Shown: positions 1 through 10,185, counted from the stretch's first letter. The stretch is DNA of 64,000 bases from Syntrophus sp963665935 (GCA_963665935.1 OY762510.1:496001-560000); one strand, 5' to 3'. Translations and numbers: made by a program. The notes: generated by a model from the sequence alone, not told the origin.

Positions 1-207
1 GATTCGTTTTTTCACACGCATTGCCCGGATCCTTTTACACGTAAGATGCTCATGAGAACGGGACAGACTAATGTGAGATACGCTATAATATTTAAAAAAG
101 CAGATGCGACTGAAATGGCAGGCTGGTCTCAGAATGCGAAGGGTAAAACAAAACCACCGCAAGTAGATAATTTCTTATATCAAACTCAGTTTGAAATATC
201 TTCATAA
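1..207 (+). CDS. C-terminal end of an unrecognised protein (cut by window edge)
   Basis: An open frame runs from base 1 to a TAA at 205-207 and encodes the last 68 residues of a protein that begins outside the window. The tail is polar and basic (KGKTKPPQ near the end) and ends QFEISS. I do not recognise the family. The frame is moderately AT-rich compared with the hsd genes beside it. It converges on hsdR, whose stop lies 56 bases away. It could be an open frame by chance, but its even composition over 68 codons favours a real gene. Confidence 0.45.
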   Translation, partial: DSFFHTHCPDPFTRKMLMRTGQTNVRYAIIFKKADATEMAGWSQNAKGKTKPPQVDNFLYQTQFEISS

Positions 208-262
208 TTGTTGAGGCATCAAGAAAAAATACGATAGTCAGGCGAACTCATAACGATTTATT

Positions 263-3200
263 TCAGGCCCCTGCAGAAGCCCCGAAATACGGCGACGGGA
301 GCGTCTGATAGACGCGGTAAACATGGCGATAGACCTCGTCCGCGCGGGTCTGCACGTCGGCCTCGGAATACCGGTCCACCGGGAGGCCGGTGGCTTCGCT
401 CCAGAGGAAATCCCGGATGGCCAGGCGGACGGCATCGCGGGTGGCCTCCTTGTCCCGCCAGTGGTCGATGCGCAGCTTCTCCGCCTTGAGCGTCTGTAGC
501 AGTTCCACGGCAACCGCTTTGATGCGATTGAGCTCCTTCGCTGAGAGGTCCGGCTTCTTAAGGAGATCAAAGACCGCCAGGGATTCCTCGTCGAGCCCTT
601 CCCGCATGGCCCGGCTCTCCTCCTCACTCATCTCGTCCATGAACCGCAGCAGGTCCGCGAAGGTCTTTTCAATGGTCACGCGGTCCTTCTCGCGGTTGTA
701 CTCGGCGACGATTCCCTCGTAGTGCCGCTGAAAATCCGTTCGCAACGGGTTCTGCTGCAGCAGGCGTTGAAGCCGCTGTTCGATGGCCGCCCTGAGATTC
801 TGCACCGTTGTCCGCTTGGCCGGGCTCCGTTCGAATTCCTGTCGCAGCCGGTCGAAGTCAATCCGGCTGATGTCAAAGGGCTTCTGGTCATCAGCAATTT
901 TGTGATCCGGACGGTTTTCAATGGCCTCGTCAACAACCGAATGCAGTTGGCGGATAATATCGCTGATGTCTGCCTGCTCCCGGTCCTGCTGAAGGCTCTT
1001 GTAAACAACCTGAATTGCGGCATAATTGCGCCGATGGGTGTTCACCCCCTCCACGTTGATGCAGGCCTTGAACTTTGAAAACACCGCCCGGCACAGGACC
1101 TCGAAGCGTTTCCGCGTCTCGTCGTTCTCGTTGGCCGCCTCCTTGGCCGCCAGGATGGTCCTATTCCGTTCAAAACCGGACTTCGTGATAATGTCGTCCA
1201 GCGAGGCATTCCGTTCGTTCAGGAAGGCCCGTACCAGCGCGATGGCTTCGGCCAGGTCCGCCAGCAGTTCCTCGTCCGGCTTGGCGGGCTCCAGCTCGCC
1301 CCCTTCGCCGTCCCGGCCACCGTCGCCCGTCCCGGCAAAGGTCGCCAGGGCCTTGCGCAGATTCTTGAGGATCCCGCAGTAATCTACGATCATCCCATTG
1401 TTCTTGCCCTCGTGAACGCGGTTTGCCCGGGCGATGGCCTGCATCAGGGTATGCGCCTTGAGGGGCTTGTCCAGGTACAGCGTGGCCAGGCTAGGGACGT
1501 CGAAGCCCGTCAGCCACATCGCGCAGACGATGGCGATCCGGAAGGGATGCTCCTCTTCCTTGAAGGCGTCATCGAGGGCCAGCCGCTGCAGATTGCGGAA
1601 CTGCGGCAGCCGCCGCATGCCCCCGGGAAGGTCCATGCCTTCCTTCATCAGACGCCGATGGGGGAGAATGTCCAAATCCCATTTGCGGAACTTCTCCACC
1701 TCGCCCTGTTCCTCGCTGACCACCACCGCCATGCGGGTCTGGCGCATCCACTCGATCTGCCGGAGTCGGACCTGTTCGTCCTGCTCATCGGCAGCCTCCG
1801 ACAGCGCCTTCTCCAGTTCACGGATGCGCTGATCCCAGTAGAATTCGATCAACCGGAACATCCGCACACAGGTGATCTTGTCGATGCACACCACCATGGC
1901 CTTGCCCGTTTCCCAGGCCGTGGAGTAATGATGGACGAAATCACTGGCAATCTGGTCGAGGCGCTTGCCCGCCGTGAGAATGTGGTAATCACGCCTGAGC
2001 TCCTGTTCGAGGCGCTGCTCAACATTGATGTTGTCCGTCTCCAGCTCCTCCAGCTTCTCGGCAATCCGGTCATTCAGGTCCCCGACGGCCACGCCGAGCT
2101 TGTCACCCCGGGCGTCGTAGTAAAGGGGCACCGTGGCGTTGTCCTCGACGGCGCGCTGGAAGTCATAGGTCGAGACGTACTCCCCGAAGACCCGCCGTGT
2201 GATCTCGTCGTCCTTGAAGAGCGGCGTCCCGGTGAAGCCGATGTAGCCTGCATTCGGCAGGGCGTTGCGCATGTTCAGCGCCAGGGTGCCGTACTGCGTT
2301 CGGTGCGCCTCGTCGGTGATGACGATGAGGTCGTCGCGCTCGGTGTAAGGCTGATCCGGCTCGACCTCGCGGTTGAACTTCTGGATCAGCGAGAAGATGT
2401 GGGACTTGTGCTGCGCCAGCAACCGGCTGAGGTGCTCGCCGCTGGCGGCCCGACAGGGGTCGCGGTCATTGTCCACCACGCCGCACCCGGCAAAGGTCTT
2501 GTAGATCTGTGTGTCCAGGTCCTCGCGGTCGGTCAGCACCAGGAAGGTGAAGTTCCCGCCCAGCCTGCGGTGGACTTTCCGTGTAAACATCACCATCGAG
2601 TAGCTCTTGCCCGCCCCCTGGGTATGCCAGAAGACACCCAGTCTGCCGTCGCGGCCCCTTCGGTCCCGGACAGCCTCAATGGCCCGGTTGACACCCAGGA
2701 ACTGGTGGTTCCGGGCCAGGATCTTCTTCGGCCGTCCTGCCGAATCGTCGAAGAGAATGAAGTTCTCCAGCAGATCGAGAAAGTTCCTCTTCTCACAGAC
2801 CCCTTTGAGCAGCGTCTCCATGTCCACGGCGCCCGGCTGGTCCTCGGCCAGGCGCTTCCACTCGTGGAAGAACTTGTAAGGGCTACCCAGCGTGCCAATC
2901 TTCGCCTTGATGCCGTTGCCCAGGATGACGGCCGCATTGAAGTGGAAGAGGTGCCCCACGGTGTCCAGGTAGTCCCGGTAGTTGTTTTCGTAGGCAACGC
3001 TGAGGTCCCGGTGGACGTTCTTCAGTTCCAGAAAGAGGAGCGGCAGGCCGTTGACAAACCCGACGATGTCTGCCCGCCGACGGTAAAGATCGCCCCGAAC
3101 CCAGAACTCCCGCACGCAGAGGAAGGAATTGTTCTCCGGATCGCTGAAATCGAAGACCAGCAACCGCCGGCGTTCCCGCTCCCCCCTGTCGTTGCGGAAG

Positions 3201-3529
3201 GCGACCTGAACGCCGTCGCGGATCAGCCCGTACTTTTCGCGGTTCGTCGCAAAAAGCGACTGCGTCGCCGTCATCGAAACGATCTGCCGCACGGCATCAT
3301 CGTAAGCCTCCTTCGGCAACCCCGGATTCAGCGCGACCAGCTTGGCCCGCAGAGGGCGGGTCAGCACCACATCCCGGTCGGAGCCCCGTCCCAGCAAACT
3401 GTCCGGCCCGAAATCCTCATGATTGTAAGCATACACCGACTCCCAGCCAAGCTGATGCTCCAGGTACTCAGCCGTGGTCTGCTGAACGAGGGTGTCTTCG
3501 GTGTAAGGGGAGGGTGTCATTTCAACCAA
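263..3529 (-). CDS. hsdR: Type I restriction endonuclease subunit R (HsdR)
   Basis: This is the motor and nuclease subunit of a type I restriction-modification enzyme, which translocates DNA and cuts unmodified molecules. The 1088-residue length is normal. An N-terminal PD-(D/E)xK-type nuclease core is visible as DIVGFVNGLPLLFLELK. A superfamily 2 helicase follows, with Walker A (HTQGAGKS), a DEAHR box, GFTGTPLF, and a C-terminal motor lobe with TGFDVPSL and QAIARANR. The C-terminal 250 residues are charged and helical, as expected for HsdM contact. It is the last gene of the leftward hsdM-hsdS-AlbA_2-hsdR locus, 148 bases after the AlbA_2 gene, so it may have its own promoter. A start three codons later (MTPSPY) is equally possible. 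No frameshift is visible. Confidence 0.95.
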   Translation of the reverse strand: MVEMTPSPYTEDTLVQQTTAEYLEHQLGWESVYAYNHEDFGPDSLLGRGSDRDVVLTRPLRAKLVALNPGLPKEAYDDAVRQIVSMTATQSLFATNREKYGLIRDGVQVAFRNDRGERERRRLLVFDFSDPENNSFLCVREFWVRGDLYRRRADIVGFVNGLPLLFLELKNVHRDLSVAYENNYRDYLDTVGHLFHFNAAVILGNGIKAKIGTLGSPYKFFHEWKRLAEDQPGAVDMETLLKGVCEKRNFLDLLENFILFDDSAGRPKKILARNHQFLGVNRAIEAVRDRRGRDGRLGVFWHTQGAGKSYSMVMFTRKVHRRLGGNFTFLVLTDREDLDTQIYKTFAGCGVVDNDRDPCRAASGEHLSRLLAQHKSHIFSLIQKFNREVEPDQPYTERDDLIVITDEAHRTQYGTLALNMRNALPNAGYIGFTGTPLFKDDEITRRVFGEYVSTYDFQRAVEDNATVPLYYDARGDKLGVAVGDLNDRIAEKLEELETDNINVEQRLEQELRRDYHILTAGKRLDQIASDFVHHYSTAWETGKAMVVCIDKITCVRMFRLIEFYWDQRIRELEKALSEAADEQDEQVRLRQIEWMRQTRMAVVVSEEQGEVEKFRKWDLDILPHRRLMKEGMDLPGGMRRLPQFRNLQRLALDDAFKEEEHPFRIAIVCAMWLTGFDVPSLATLYLDKPLKAHTLMQAIARANRVHEGKNNGMIVDYCGILKNLRKALATFAGTGDGGRDGEGGELEPAKPDEELLADLAEAIALVRAFLNERNASLDDIITKSGFERNRTILAAKEAANENDETRKRFEVLCRAVFSKFKACINVEGVNTHRRNYAAIQVVYKSLQQDREQADISDIIRQLHSVVDEAIENRPDHKIADDQKPFDISRIDFDRLRQEFERSPAKRTTVQNLRAAIEQRLQRLLQQNPLRTDFQRHYEGIVAEYNREKDRVTIEKTFADLLRFMDEMSEEESRAMREGLDEESLAVFDLLKKPDLSAKELNRIKAVAVELLQTLKAEKLRIDHWRDKEATRDAVRLAIRDFLWSEATGLPVDRYSEADVQTRADEVYRHVYRVYQTLPSPYFGASAGA

Positions 3530-3677
3530 GACTCCGAATTATTGAGCTCTTCTTTGCACCGTGGTTCGTCATGCGTCAATAGTGTAATTCACTGTATTTC
3601 AGCAAGGTAAGACAAATTATCGACGGAGGTTATCGACGGATATCGCCTATTGGGAACGATTACGTCGATAATCTCGA

Positions 3678-5315
3678 TCATCTCGGCCAGTACCTCCGCC
3701 CACGCTTATCGCCTTCAGGTCGTACCTTGTTCTTGCCACAGAGGCGTTCCAACACCAGTTTGACCTGCCGACGCTTGATTTCCGGCCCTATCCTTTCGTG
3801 GATCTCTCCAATTGCCGCTCCGGGATAACGGGTAATGTCCTCCAGGACAAGGGCGTCCAGCCGGTGCGGTTCGATCCGGACCAGGCTCGTATGGCTGGGA
3901 AACTCTAATCGCCGCAGAAGTTCAGGCTCGACAAAATAAAGAGTTCCCTTGGTCCGCCCGGTCTGCTGTACAATGCCGGTAGCCGGAAGGCGGCCCATCC
4001 AGGAGGCAATCTCGCCTGCATCCGAAAGTTCCAGGACATCGGTCAATTCCCGCGCTGTCATGCCCTCGCTCTGGGCCAATAGGCCAAGAACGATGCGTTC
4101 GCGCTGACGGAGCTGGTATGTCTGATCTGCTTTCCCCAGGAAGTCGATAACCTCCGGCTTCACAATGCGCTTTTCCACCACCACCTTCACATAGTCAGGG
4201 CCCTCAAAAAGCTTCGGCAAGGGGCGGCCCTGCGAAAGGAGAATCTCGTAAACCAAATCATAACCGCTGCCCTCACGTTCCATCAGTCCGAGGTCGTGAA
4301 AAACGCGCGCCAGTTCATTGTTACGGCGGACAGACTGGTGCAGGATGTTCTGGGGGGTCACCCCCAGCGGCAGCAGACCCGGATTGATCACTTCCAGCCG
4401 GTCAGGGTGCAAATTCAGATAGATATCCCCGCGCTGGGTGTATGGCCGATGGACCAGCGCGTTAACTAAAAGCTCGCGAACGATACGTCGATCGTAGACG
4501 GGGAGATGCTGGCGAAACAGTCCGTCTGGAAACTCATAGCTTTCCCGGAAATCAGGAATATCCCGCCAGACGGCATCGATCAGTTGCATCGGAGAGAGGC
4601 TGTAGTCATCCCATAGGAGCTTGTTCACCTTGCGCCCGGCTTCGTCATACTTGATAAACTGTATGATGGGCGCTGTCCCAAGACGGGCGCGAGCCTCACG
4701 GCGGCCGATGCAGAGGATGCCCAGGTTCGTCAGGTGATGACCGATGGCCAGGTAGTAGTGATCGAGCAGTTCATCGTCGCTCTTTTCCTTGACGGAAGTT
4801 TTGACCCTCTCGGAAGCGCGGATTGCGAAAACGAACGCCTCATGCAAGGCAGGATCACACTCGCTTCGCGGCAACGCCAATGTGGTCAAGGTTTCCCAGG
4901 GCTGGGCGTTGCGCTCCCCCAGCAGGCGCTGCACCTCTTCACCGACCAGCGGTTTGCAGGCATCGCCTACACGCAGATAAAAACGCCCGTCGGTGGTCGA
5001 GGCCGGAGAAGCGGAGCGCGAAACCGTAATTTCCAGATACTCCCCACCTGTAATTTCCGATTGGCGCAGTTGCACAACCACCACCACGTTGACGGTCAAC
5101 TCACCGATCCGTGTACGAACCTTTTCGCTCAGCTCTACCTGAGTACGCTGCTCCGCAGGGGGCTCACTCTCCCCATCTTCGATTCCGATCAGCAACCGGC
5201 CGCCCTGGGCATTGGCAAAGGCAACACAATCCTTGGCCAGTTCAGGCCAGTCGGCGGTTTTGCCGGTGATCACCCGCAGAGATTTTTTATCTATGCCTTG
5301 TCCTTCAATGCTCAT
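3678..5315 (-). CDS. Schlafen/AlbA_2-domain (divergent AAA-4) putative nucleic-acid-binding protein
   Basis: A 545-residue protein of the AlbA_2/RecG-like family often annotated as a transcriptional regulator or ATP-binding protein. The N-terminal 120 residues carry the AlbA_2 core (ELAKDCVAFANAQGGRLLIGIED). The middle contains the ATPase-like part (VNALVHRPYTQRGD, LEVINPGLLPLGV, REGSGYDLV), and the C-terminus looks like winged helices (MTARELTDVLELSDAGEIASW). Its ATG overlaps the hsdS stop by 4 bases, so the two are probably translationally coupled. Proteins of this family are repeatedly found inside type I restriction loci. Their role there is not settled, and an accessory defence or regulatory function is inference. 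Confidence 0.8.
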   Translation of the reverse strand: MSIEGQGIDKKSLRVITGKTADWPELAKDCVAFANAQGGRLLIGIEDGESEPPAEQRTQVELSEKVRTRIGELTVNVVVVVQLRQSEITGGEYLEITVSRSASPASTTDGRFYLRVGDACKPLVGEEVQRLLGERNAQPWETLTTLALPRSECDPALHEAFVFAIRASERVKTSVKEKSDDELLDHYYLAIGHHLTNLGILCIGRREARARLGTAPIIQFIKYDEAGRKVNKLLWDDYSLSPMQLIDAVWRDIPDFRESYEFPDGLFRQHLPVYDRRIVRELLVNALVHRPYTQRGDIYLNLHPDRLEVINPGLLPLGVTPQNILHQSVRRNNELARVFHDLGLMEREGSGYDLVYEILLSQGRPLPKLFEGPDYVKVVVEKRIVKPEVIDFLGKADQTYQLRQRERIVLGLLAQSEGMTARELTDVLELSDAGEIASWMGRLPATGIVQQTGRTKGTLYFVEPELLRRLEFPSHTSLVRIEPHRLDALVLEDITRYPGAAIGEIHERIGPEIKRRQVKLVLERLCGKNKVRPEGDKRGRRYWPR

Positions 5316-6481
5316 ACCGCCACCTCCCCGTTCATCAGTTTTGGCAGGAGGAGGTCGCTGGCTTGTGTTAATTTCACATTCTGATGCAATAGATTTTGCC
5401 GCTGCTGAAAGATTCCATCTGCTGCATCAAGGTAAAAATTTAGGATTTTTTTATCAGGTATCAATAATTCGATTCCTTCAATCTGCTTCCCACTAATATT
5501 TGCTTGTGCTGCACCTCCGGCAAGGTTTTGAACTTGCGCTTGTGCAAACTCTCCTTGGAAAAACGGGTAAAGAAATCTCTCTGAAGGATAACCAAGATTG
5601 GTTTTAAAAAGACCAACGCGCTGATTAAGGAAGAACTTTCTTGAGCTATCAGGCATTATTCCAACTTTCCCTACAGTGGCCCCAGTCATTGCAATTAGTA
5701 ATGAGCCTGCTGGTATTACAAAGCTGATAGCGGTTTCTGCCACGGCATCATTGACACAGTCACAATTGGAGGTGTCAATGGTACCATCGCCAACAATGTT
5801 TTTGATTTTGATTACAGGGTTTCCATAGGGTTGCCAATCTTTACTTTTAAAGGCGAATCCAGATTGTACATTTGCAAGACGAGCGACACAACTTTTCTCC
5901 CAACCCTCAGGAACACCATTGGTAACCTTGACATGTTCATGGCCGGGAAAGCGGAGATGGACAAACCATTCTTTGTAGAGCAGCCATGCCGCCTGTTCCA
6001 GCAGCCGAATCCGCTGCCGGTTGTTCTCGATCAGGTCATCATATGCGGAGAGAAATTCCACGATTCGTTCCTGAATCCGATAATCTGGCAGTAGGATGTC
6101 GAGTCTGTGAATGTGGTTCCGGTTCAGCGTGGGATTTGAGTTCCCAACGTCGTAACGCTCAAGACCCAACGTTTTCAGAAAGTAATAAACAAACCGTGGG
6201 AGATTGCCCATTAAGTCTTTGCTCCACAGCGTCGTATCGTGCGGCCAGTACGGGCCATCAACGTAATGAACTGTCCCAAGCGATCCTTTACGACCTATTA
6301 CAACACCTGGCCCATCCACTTTTGCTTCAGAATGGTAACTATTCACACCAGATGATGACACCACAGGTATACTGCCGGGTTTTTGTTCTGCTTTTGTGAT
6401 ATCAAATCCACGCTGGAAGAAGACGAGATCCCGCAGGACTGCTGGTCGCCATCCAGTTCGATGTCTCAGGGCCACACTCAT
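5312..6481 (-). CDS. hsdS: Type I restriction-modification specificity subunit S (HsdS)
   Basis: The specificity subunit, 389 residues, has two target-recognition domains separated by conserved helices. TRD1 covers about residues 10-130 and is followed by a helix with YRIQERIVEFLSAYDDLIENN. TRD2 covers about 200-330 (SGFAFKSKDWQ, GATVGKVG, SGKQIEGIELLIP) and ends in a second helix (QRQNLLHQNVKLTQASDLLLPKLMNGEV). Its start overlaps hsdM by 4 bases and its end overlaps the AlbA_2 gene by 4 bases. The gene is clearly more AT-rich than hsdM and hsdR, as is usual for TRDs that spread by recombination. The DNA site recognised cannot be read from the sequence. Confidence 0.93.
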   Translation of the reverse strand: MSVALRHRTGWRPAVLRDLVFFQRGFDITKAEQKPGSIPVVSSSGVNSYHSEAKVDGPGVVIGRKGSLGTVHYVDGPYWPHDTTLWSKDLMGNLPRFVYYFLKTLGLERYDVGNSNPTLNRNHIHRLDILLPDYRIQERIVEFLSAYDDLIENNRQRIRLLEQAAWLLYKEWFVHLRFPGHEHVKVTNGVPEGWEKSCVARLANVQSGFAFKSKDWQPYGNPVIKIKNIVGDGTIDTSNCDCVNDAVAETAISFVIPAGSLLIAMTGATVGKVGIMPDSSRKFFLNQRVGLFKTNLGYPSERFLYPFFQGEFAQAQVQNLAGGAAQANISGKQIEGIELLIPDKKILNFYLDAADGIFQQRQNLLHQNVKLTQASDLLLPKLMNGEVAV

Positions 6482-8592
6482 ACCCCCATTTCCTCGAAGT
6501 TCTTCTTGATGGTTGCCGCGAGCTGCACCGCCTCAGTGTTGAGGTCTTCCAGTTCAACATGGATGTTCCGGAGGGTTTCCTCGAAGTCGAAGTCCTCGTC
6601 TTCCTCTTCGGGGGCGACACCGACGTAGCGGCCGGGGGTGAGGGACCAGTCGTTGGCCTCGATCTCGGCCCGATCCACCAGTTTGACCAGGCCTTCAACA
6701 TCATGGAGTTTGGCTTCAGGAAAGCGTTCAGTCAGCCAGTGGGCCTGACGCCAGGAATAGCGAACCTGTTTAAGCTGCTTGACGGCCAACTGCCTGGCCT
6801 CATCGGCGATTTTCCGGGCGCGGAGGATGTCGCGGCCCGCCCAGGCGCCACTGTCGCGGGCAGCGCATTCGTTCTCGCAGATTTCGAGAAGTCGGCAGGC
6901 AAGCTTGTAGAGCCGGTCGGTCTGTTTGACGAGGTCCCGGCTGGTCTCGGCCAGCGGGGCGAGGTGGTCAACAGCCTGCATCAGTTCGCCATTCGTGGTC
7001 TTCTGGATTTTCCAGGCGACCTGCTGCTCGGCCACCGCCTTCTGGAAGGTATCCACATCGGCCTCAAAGGCAGGCATTGCCTCGTCGAGTTCCTTCAGGG
7101 CCTCAGCATGGGGGCCATTGGCGGGCAGCTTCTTCAGGAAGGGCTGAATGGCCTGCCGCAGGGCAGTCAGGGCGGCGAGAAAGGACGGCAGCGGCTCGAT
7201 CTGATCGCCGTTGATCCCCTGGGCAGCGAAACAGTTCTCGCCTTCGGCGAGCATGCGCCGGCAGTAATCCGCCACAAGGTCGAGGTACTTGTCGGTGTGG
7301 CCCCGGTAGAGCCAGACGATGGCGAGGAGGTTCTGCTCCTGCTCCGGGCTGAAGTCGTAGATCTTACGGGTGACCTTGCGGTAGATGTTCCGCGCGTCGA
7401 TCATCAGCACCTTGTCGCCGTGCTCCTCGGGCTTGCTGCGGTTGAGGAACCACAGTTCGCAGGGGACGGTGCGGGTGTAGAAGAAGTTGGAGCGGATGGC
7501 GATCATGAGGTCCACATCGCCGGTCTCGACGAGCTTCTGCCGGACTTTCGCCTCGTCGCGCCCGGCGCTGGAGGCCTGGGAGGACATGACGAATCCCGCC
7601 CGGCCATGATCGTTGAGGTAGCTGTAGAAATAGCTGATCCAGACGTAATTGCCGTTGGAGACCTTGCCCTTCTTGTTGGCGCCCGGCAGGCCGAAGGGCA
7701 GGCGGGGGTCCTTCTTGACCTTGTCGGCGTCGATCTCGTCGACATTGAAGGGGGGATTGGCCATCACGAAGTCGGCCTTGCCCAGCAGTTCGTGGGGATC
7801 ATCGTAATAAGTAATGGCCTTCTGGATGTCGCCTTCGAGACCATGGACGGCCAGGTTCATCTTGGCCAGGCGGATGGTGGTGGCGTTCTTCTCCAGGCCG
7901 TAGAAGGTGAGCCTGTCGATGGGATTTTCGTGATGCCGTTCGACGAAGCGGGCGCTCTGGACGAACATGCCGCCGGAACCGCAAGCCGGATCGAGAACGG
8001 TGCCGCCTTCGGGTTCGAGAACATTGGCGATGAGGGACACCAGCGAGACGGGCGTGAAGAACTCACCGGCGTCGTGGGCCTTCTGGTCGGCGAACTGGGT
8101 GAGGAAGTACTCGTAGATGCGACCGAAGACATCACCGGAGACGCGCTTGAGTTCGTCGGGATTGAGCGTGCGGAGAAGCTGGCCGAGGACGCCGTTGTCC
8201 AGTTCCGAATATTCGCTCTTGGGCAGGACACCGCGGAGGTTTTCGTAATCGCCCTCGATGGACTCCATCGCGTCGAGAATGGCCCGGGCGCGGTCATCGC
8301 TGTCGGTCAGGGCAACGAGAAAGTCGAACTGGGCCTTGGGTTGAAGGTAGATGGCGCTCTTCTGGGAGAAGTCCTCCTTGGTCAGGGCCCGCTTCTTGCC
8401 GCCCCGCGTGGGCAGACCGGCCTCGATGGCATCCTTAACGGCAAGAAAACGGCTGTAGGCATGCCTCAGAAAGATCAAACCCATGACGGGCAGGAAATAC
8501 TCGTTGCTGGCGTAAGTCGAGTTCGCCCGCAGTGTGTCCGCCGCCGTCCAGAGCCGCTTCTCAATCGCTTCGATGTGTTCCAACTGGGTCAA
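6478..8592 (-). CDS. hsdM: Type I restriction-modification DNA methyltransferase subunit M (HsdM)
   Basis: An N6-adenine DNA methyltransferase of 704 residues. The N-terminal helical domain (about 1-150) has the typical NEYFLPVMGLIFLRHAY. The S-adenosylmethionine site is DPACGSGGMFVQSA and the catalytic motif IV is NPPF (VMANPPFNVDE). The protein has about 200 residues more than the shortest HsdM proteins, in a charged helical C-terminal extension found in one HsdM subgroup. It is the first gene of the leftward locus; the 264-base gap to the divergent SpoIID gene must hold the promoter. Together with HsdS it sets methylation specificity and protects the host from HsdR. Confidence 0.95.
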   Translation of the reverse strand: MTQLEHIEAIEKRLWTAADTLRANSTYASNEYFLPVMGLIFLRHAYSRFLAVKDAIEAGLPTRGGKKRALTKEDFSQKSAIYLQPKAQFDFLVALTDSDDRARAILDAMESIEGDYENLRGVLPKSEYSELDNGVLGQLLRTLNPDELKRVSGDVFGRIYEYFLTQFADQKAHDAGEFFTPVSLVSLIANVLEPEGGTVLDPACGSGGMFVQSARFVERHHENPIDRLTFYGLEKNATTIRLAKMNLAVHGLEGDIQKAITYYDDPHELLGKADFVMANPPFNVDEIDADKVKKDPRLPFGLPGANKKGKVSNGNYVWISYFYSYLNDHGRAGFVMSSQASSAGRDEAKVRQKLVETGDVDLMIAIRSNFFYTRTVPCELWFLNRSKPEEHGDKVLMIDARNIYRKVTRKIYDFSPEQEQNLLAIVWLYRGHTDKYLDLVADYCRRMLAEGENCFAAQGINGDQIEPLPSFLAALTALRQAIQPFLKKLPANGPHAEALKELDEAMPAFEADVDTFQKAVAEQQVAWKIQKTTNGELMQAVDHLAPLAETSRDLVKQTDRLYKLACRLLEICENECAARDSGAWAGRDILRARKIADEARQLAVKQLKQVRYSWRQAHWLTERFPEAKLHDVEGLVKLVDRAEIEANDWSLTPGRYVGVAPEEEDEDFDFEETLRNIHVELEDLNTEAVQLAATIKKNFEEMGV

Positions 8593-8856
8593 TCCTTACT
8601 CCGTTCTCGTTGTGATTTCGAAACAGCGCAATAGAGTAGATGTAGATCAATGATCGTATTGCGGAAAAAGTCATAACACCTCAGCACAGAAATAGCAATA
8701 TAACAATAATCATAAGTATTTGGCACAAAGTTCCCTTGGCATGACACCGCATAGGAGAAAATTCCCGCTTGTCTCATTGCATTGCCGCCGGGTTTCTGAT
8801 ATCCCACTGGAGAATTCATTGAAGATCTTTCAATCCACCTCTCAGGACAGAATCCC

Positions 8857-10185
8857 ATGATCAAAAAGGAACCCCGGCTGCGTGTCGGTATTACGGAAGG
8901 GAAAGCGGAAATCTCCGGTTGTCTGAATGGAAAATTCCGCAGTCCCCAATATCCCGGGCAGCATTTTTCCGGAAACTTCACGATCCACAGCCTGGGAGGC
9001 GAGATTCTCTTTAACGCCGCCAAGGGCGGAGGGATTGTCACCCGGTCATCGCTGAGTCTTCTCTCCGAGGATCAGGCCACCTTTTCGCTCCAGGATGTCA
9101 CCATCGGCGTGGCCTTTCACTGGGAGAGGCAGGAGGCCCAGACCTTTGCAGGCAACCTCCGGATACTGGCCTTAGGCGACAGCGCACTCACGGCCATCAA
9201 TGACATCGCCCTGGAGGATTATCTCTCCAGCGTCATCTCTTCCGAAATGAGCGCCTCAGCGCCTATGGCCCTGTTAGAGGCCCACACGATCATCTCCCGA
9301 AGCTGGCTGGTTACCATGCTGAAACGGGGGTCGACCTCTTCCCCTGCTTCAACTCTCTCCTCACCCGAGAATGAACATATTGCCTGGTACGGGCGGGAGG
9401 AACACCAGATGTTCGACGTCTGTGCCGACGATCATTGCCAGCGATACCAGGGACTGACCCGCAGCATCCCGGAGCGCACGGCGGCCGCTATCAACGCCAC
9501 GCGGGGGGTGTTCCTCGTGTACGGGAATGAGGTCTGCGATGCCCGCTATTACAAATGCTGCGGGGGCCGGACGGAGACCTTCGAAAACACCTGGGAAGAG
9601 ATCCCGCATCCTTACCTGACCAGCATCGCCGATGCCGCCGTCGATTCTCCTCCAATTCTCGACGAGGAGGCGGCGCAGCGCTGGCTCCTCTCTTCTCCCG
9701 AAGCTTACTGCAACACCCGGGACGAAAAGCTCCTCGCACAGATTCTCCCTTCCTTCGATCAGGAGACGAAGGACTTCTTCCGCTGGCAGGTCGCCTATGA
9801 CCAGGACGAATTGGGGGAGATCCTGAGGGAAAAATCGGGGATCGACTTCGGCCGAGTCCAGGACCTGATTCCCCTGGAACGGGGACCGTCGGGAAGGATT
9901 GTCCGCCTGAAGATCGTAGGGACGAAGACATCGATCGTGGTCGGCAAGGAACTGGAAATCCGCCGCTGGCTCTCCCGCAGCCATCTCTACAGCAGTGCTT
10001 TCGTGGTGGAAGCCCCGCGGGACCCCTCCGGGACGGACTGCCGGTTTGTCCTTCACGGCGGCGGCTGGGGGCACGGCGTCGGCCTCTGCCAGATCGGGGC
10101 GGCGGTCATGGCGTCGCAGGGGATTTCGGCGGAAGTCATCCTGAAGCACTATTTCCGGGGCGCATCCCTGAAAAAGCTGTATTGA
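8857..10185 (+). CDS. SpoIID/LytB-domain protein (peptidoglycan lytic or amidase enhancer family)
   Basis: A 442-residue protein with two signatures of the SpoIID/LytB family: AINDIALEDYLSSVISSEM followed by LLEAHTIISRSWLV at about residues 112-155, and the C-terminal HGGGWGHGVGLCQIGA. SpoIID of Bacillus cleaves glycan strands stripped of peptide, and LytB enhances the LytC amidase. No clear signal peptide is present at the chosen ATG, so either the start is further upstream or the enzyme acts on cytoplasmic or periplasmic muropeptides. The following genes (AmpG-like importer, MurU-like and AmgK-like enzymes) lie on the same strand with short gaps. That supports a role in wall turnover and recycling rather than sporulation. 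Confidence 0.85.
   Translation: MIKKEPRLRVGITEGKAEISGCLNGKFRSPQYPGQHFSGNFTIHSLGGEILFNAAKGGGIVTRSSLSLLSEDQATFSLQDVTIGVAFHWERQEAQTFAGNLRILALGDSALTAINDIALEDYLSSVISSEMSASAPMALLEAHTIISRSWLVTMLKRGSTSSPASTLSSPENEHIAWYGREEHQMFDVCADDHCQRYQGLTRSIPERTAAAINATRGVFLVYGNEVCDARYYKCCGGRTETFENTWEEIPHPYLTSIADAAVDSPPILDEEAAQRWLLSSPEAYCNTRDEKLLAQILPSFDQETKDFFRWQVAYDQDELGEILREKSGIDFGRVQDLIPLERGPSGRIVRLKIVGTKTSIVVGKELEIRRWLSRSHLYSSAFVVEAPRDPSGTDCRFVLHGGGWGHGVGLCQIGAAVMASQGISAEVILKHYFRGASLKKLY

Noticed and set aside
1412..3610. A 732-codon + strand open frame
   Set aside because: It is antisense to hsdR, has no domain and arises from GC-rich codon use; hsdR motifs are unambiguous.
6559..8634. A 691-codon + strand open frame
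   Set aside because: It is the antisense shadow of hsdM and shows the low-complexity Gly/Val/Asp pattern typical of such shadows.
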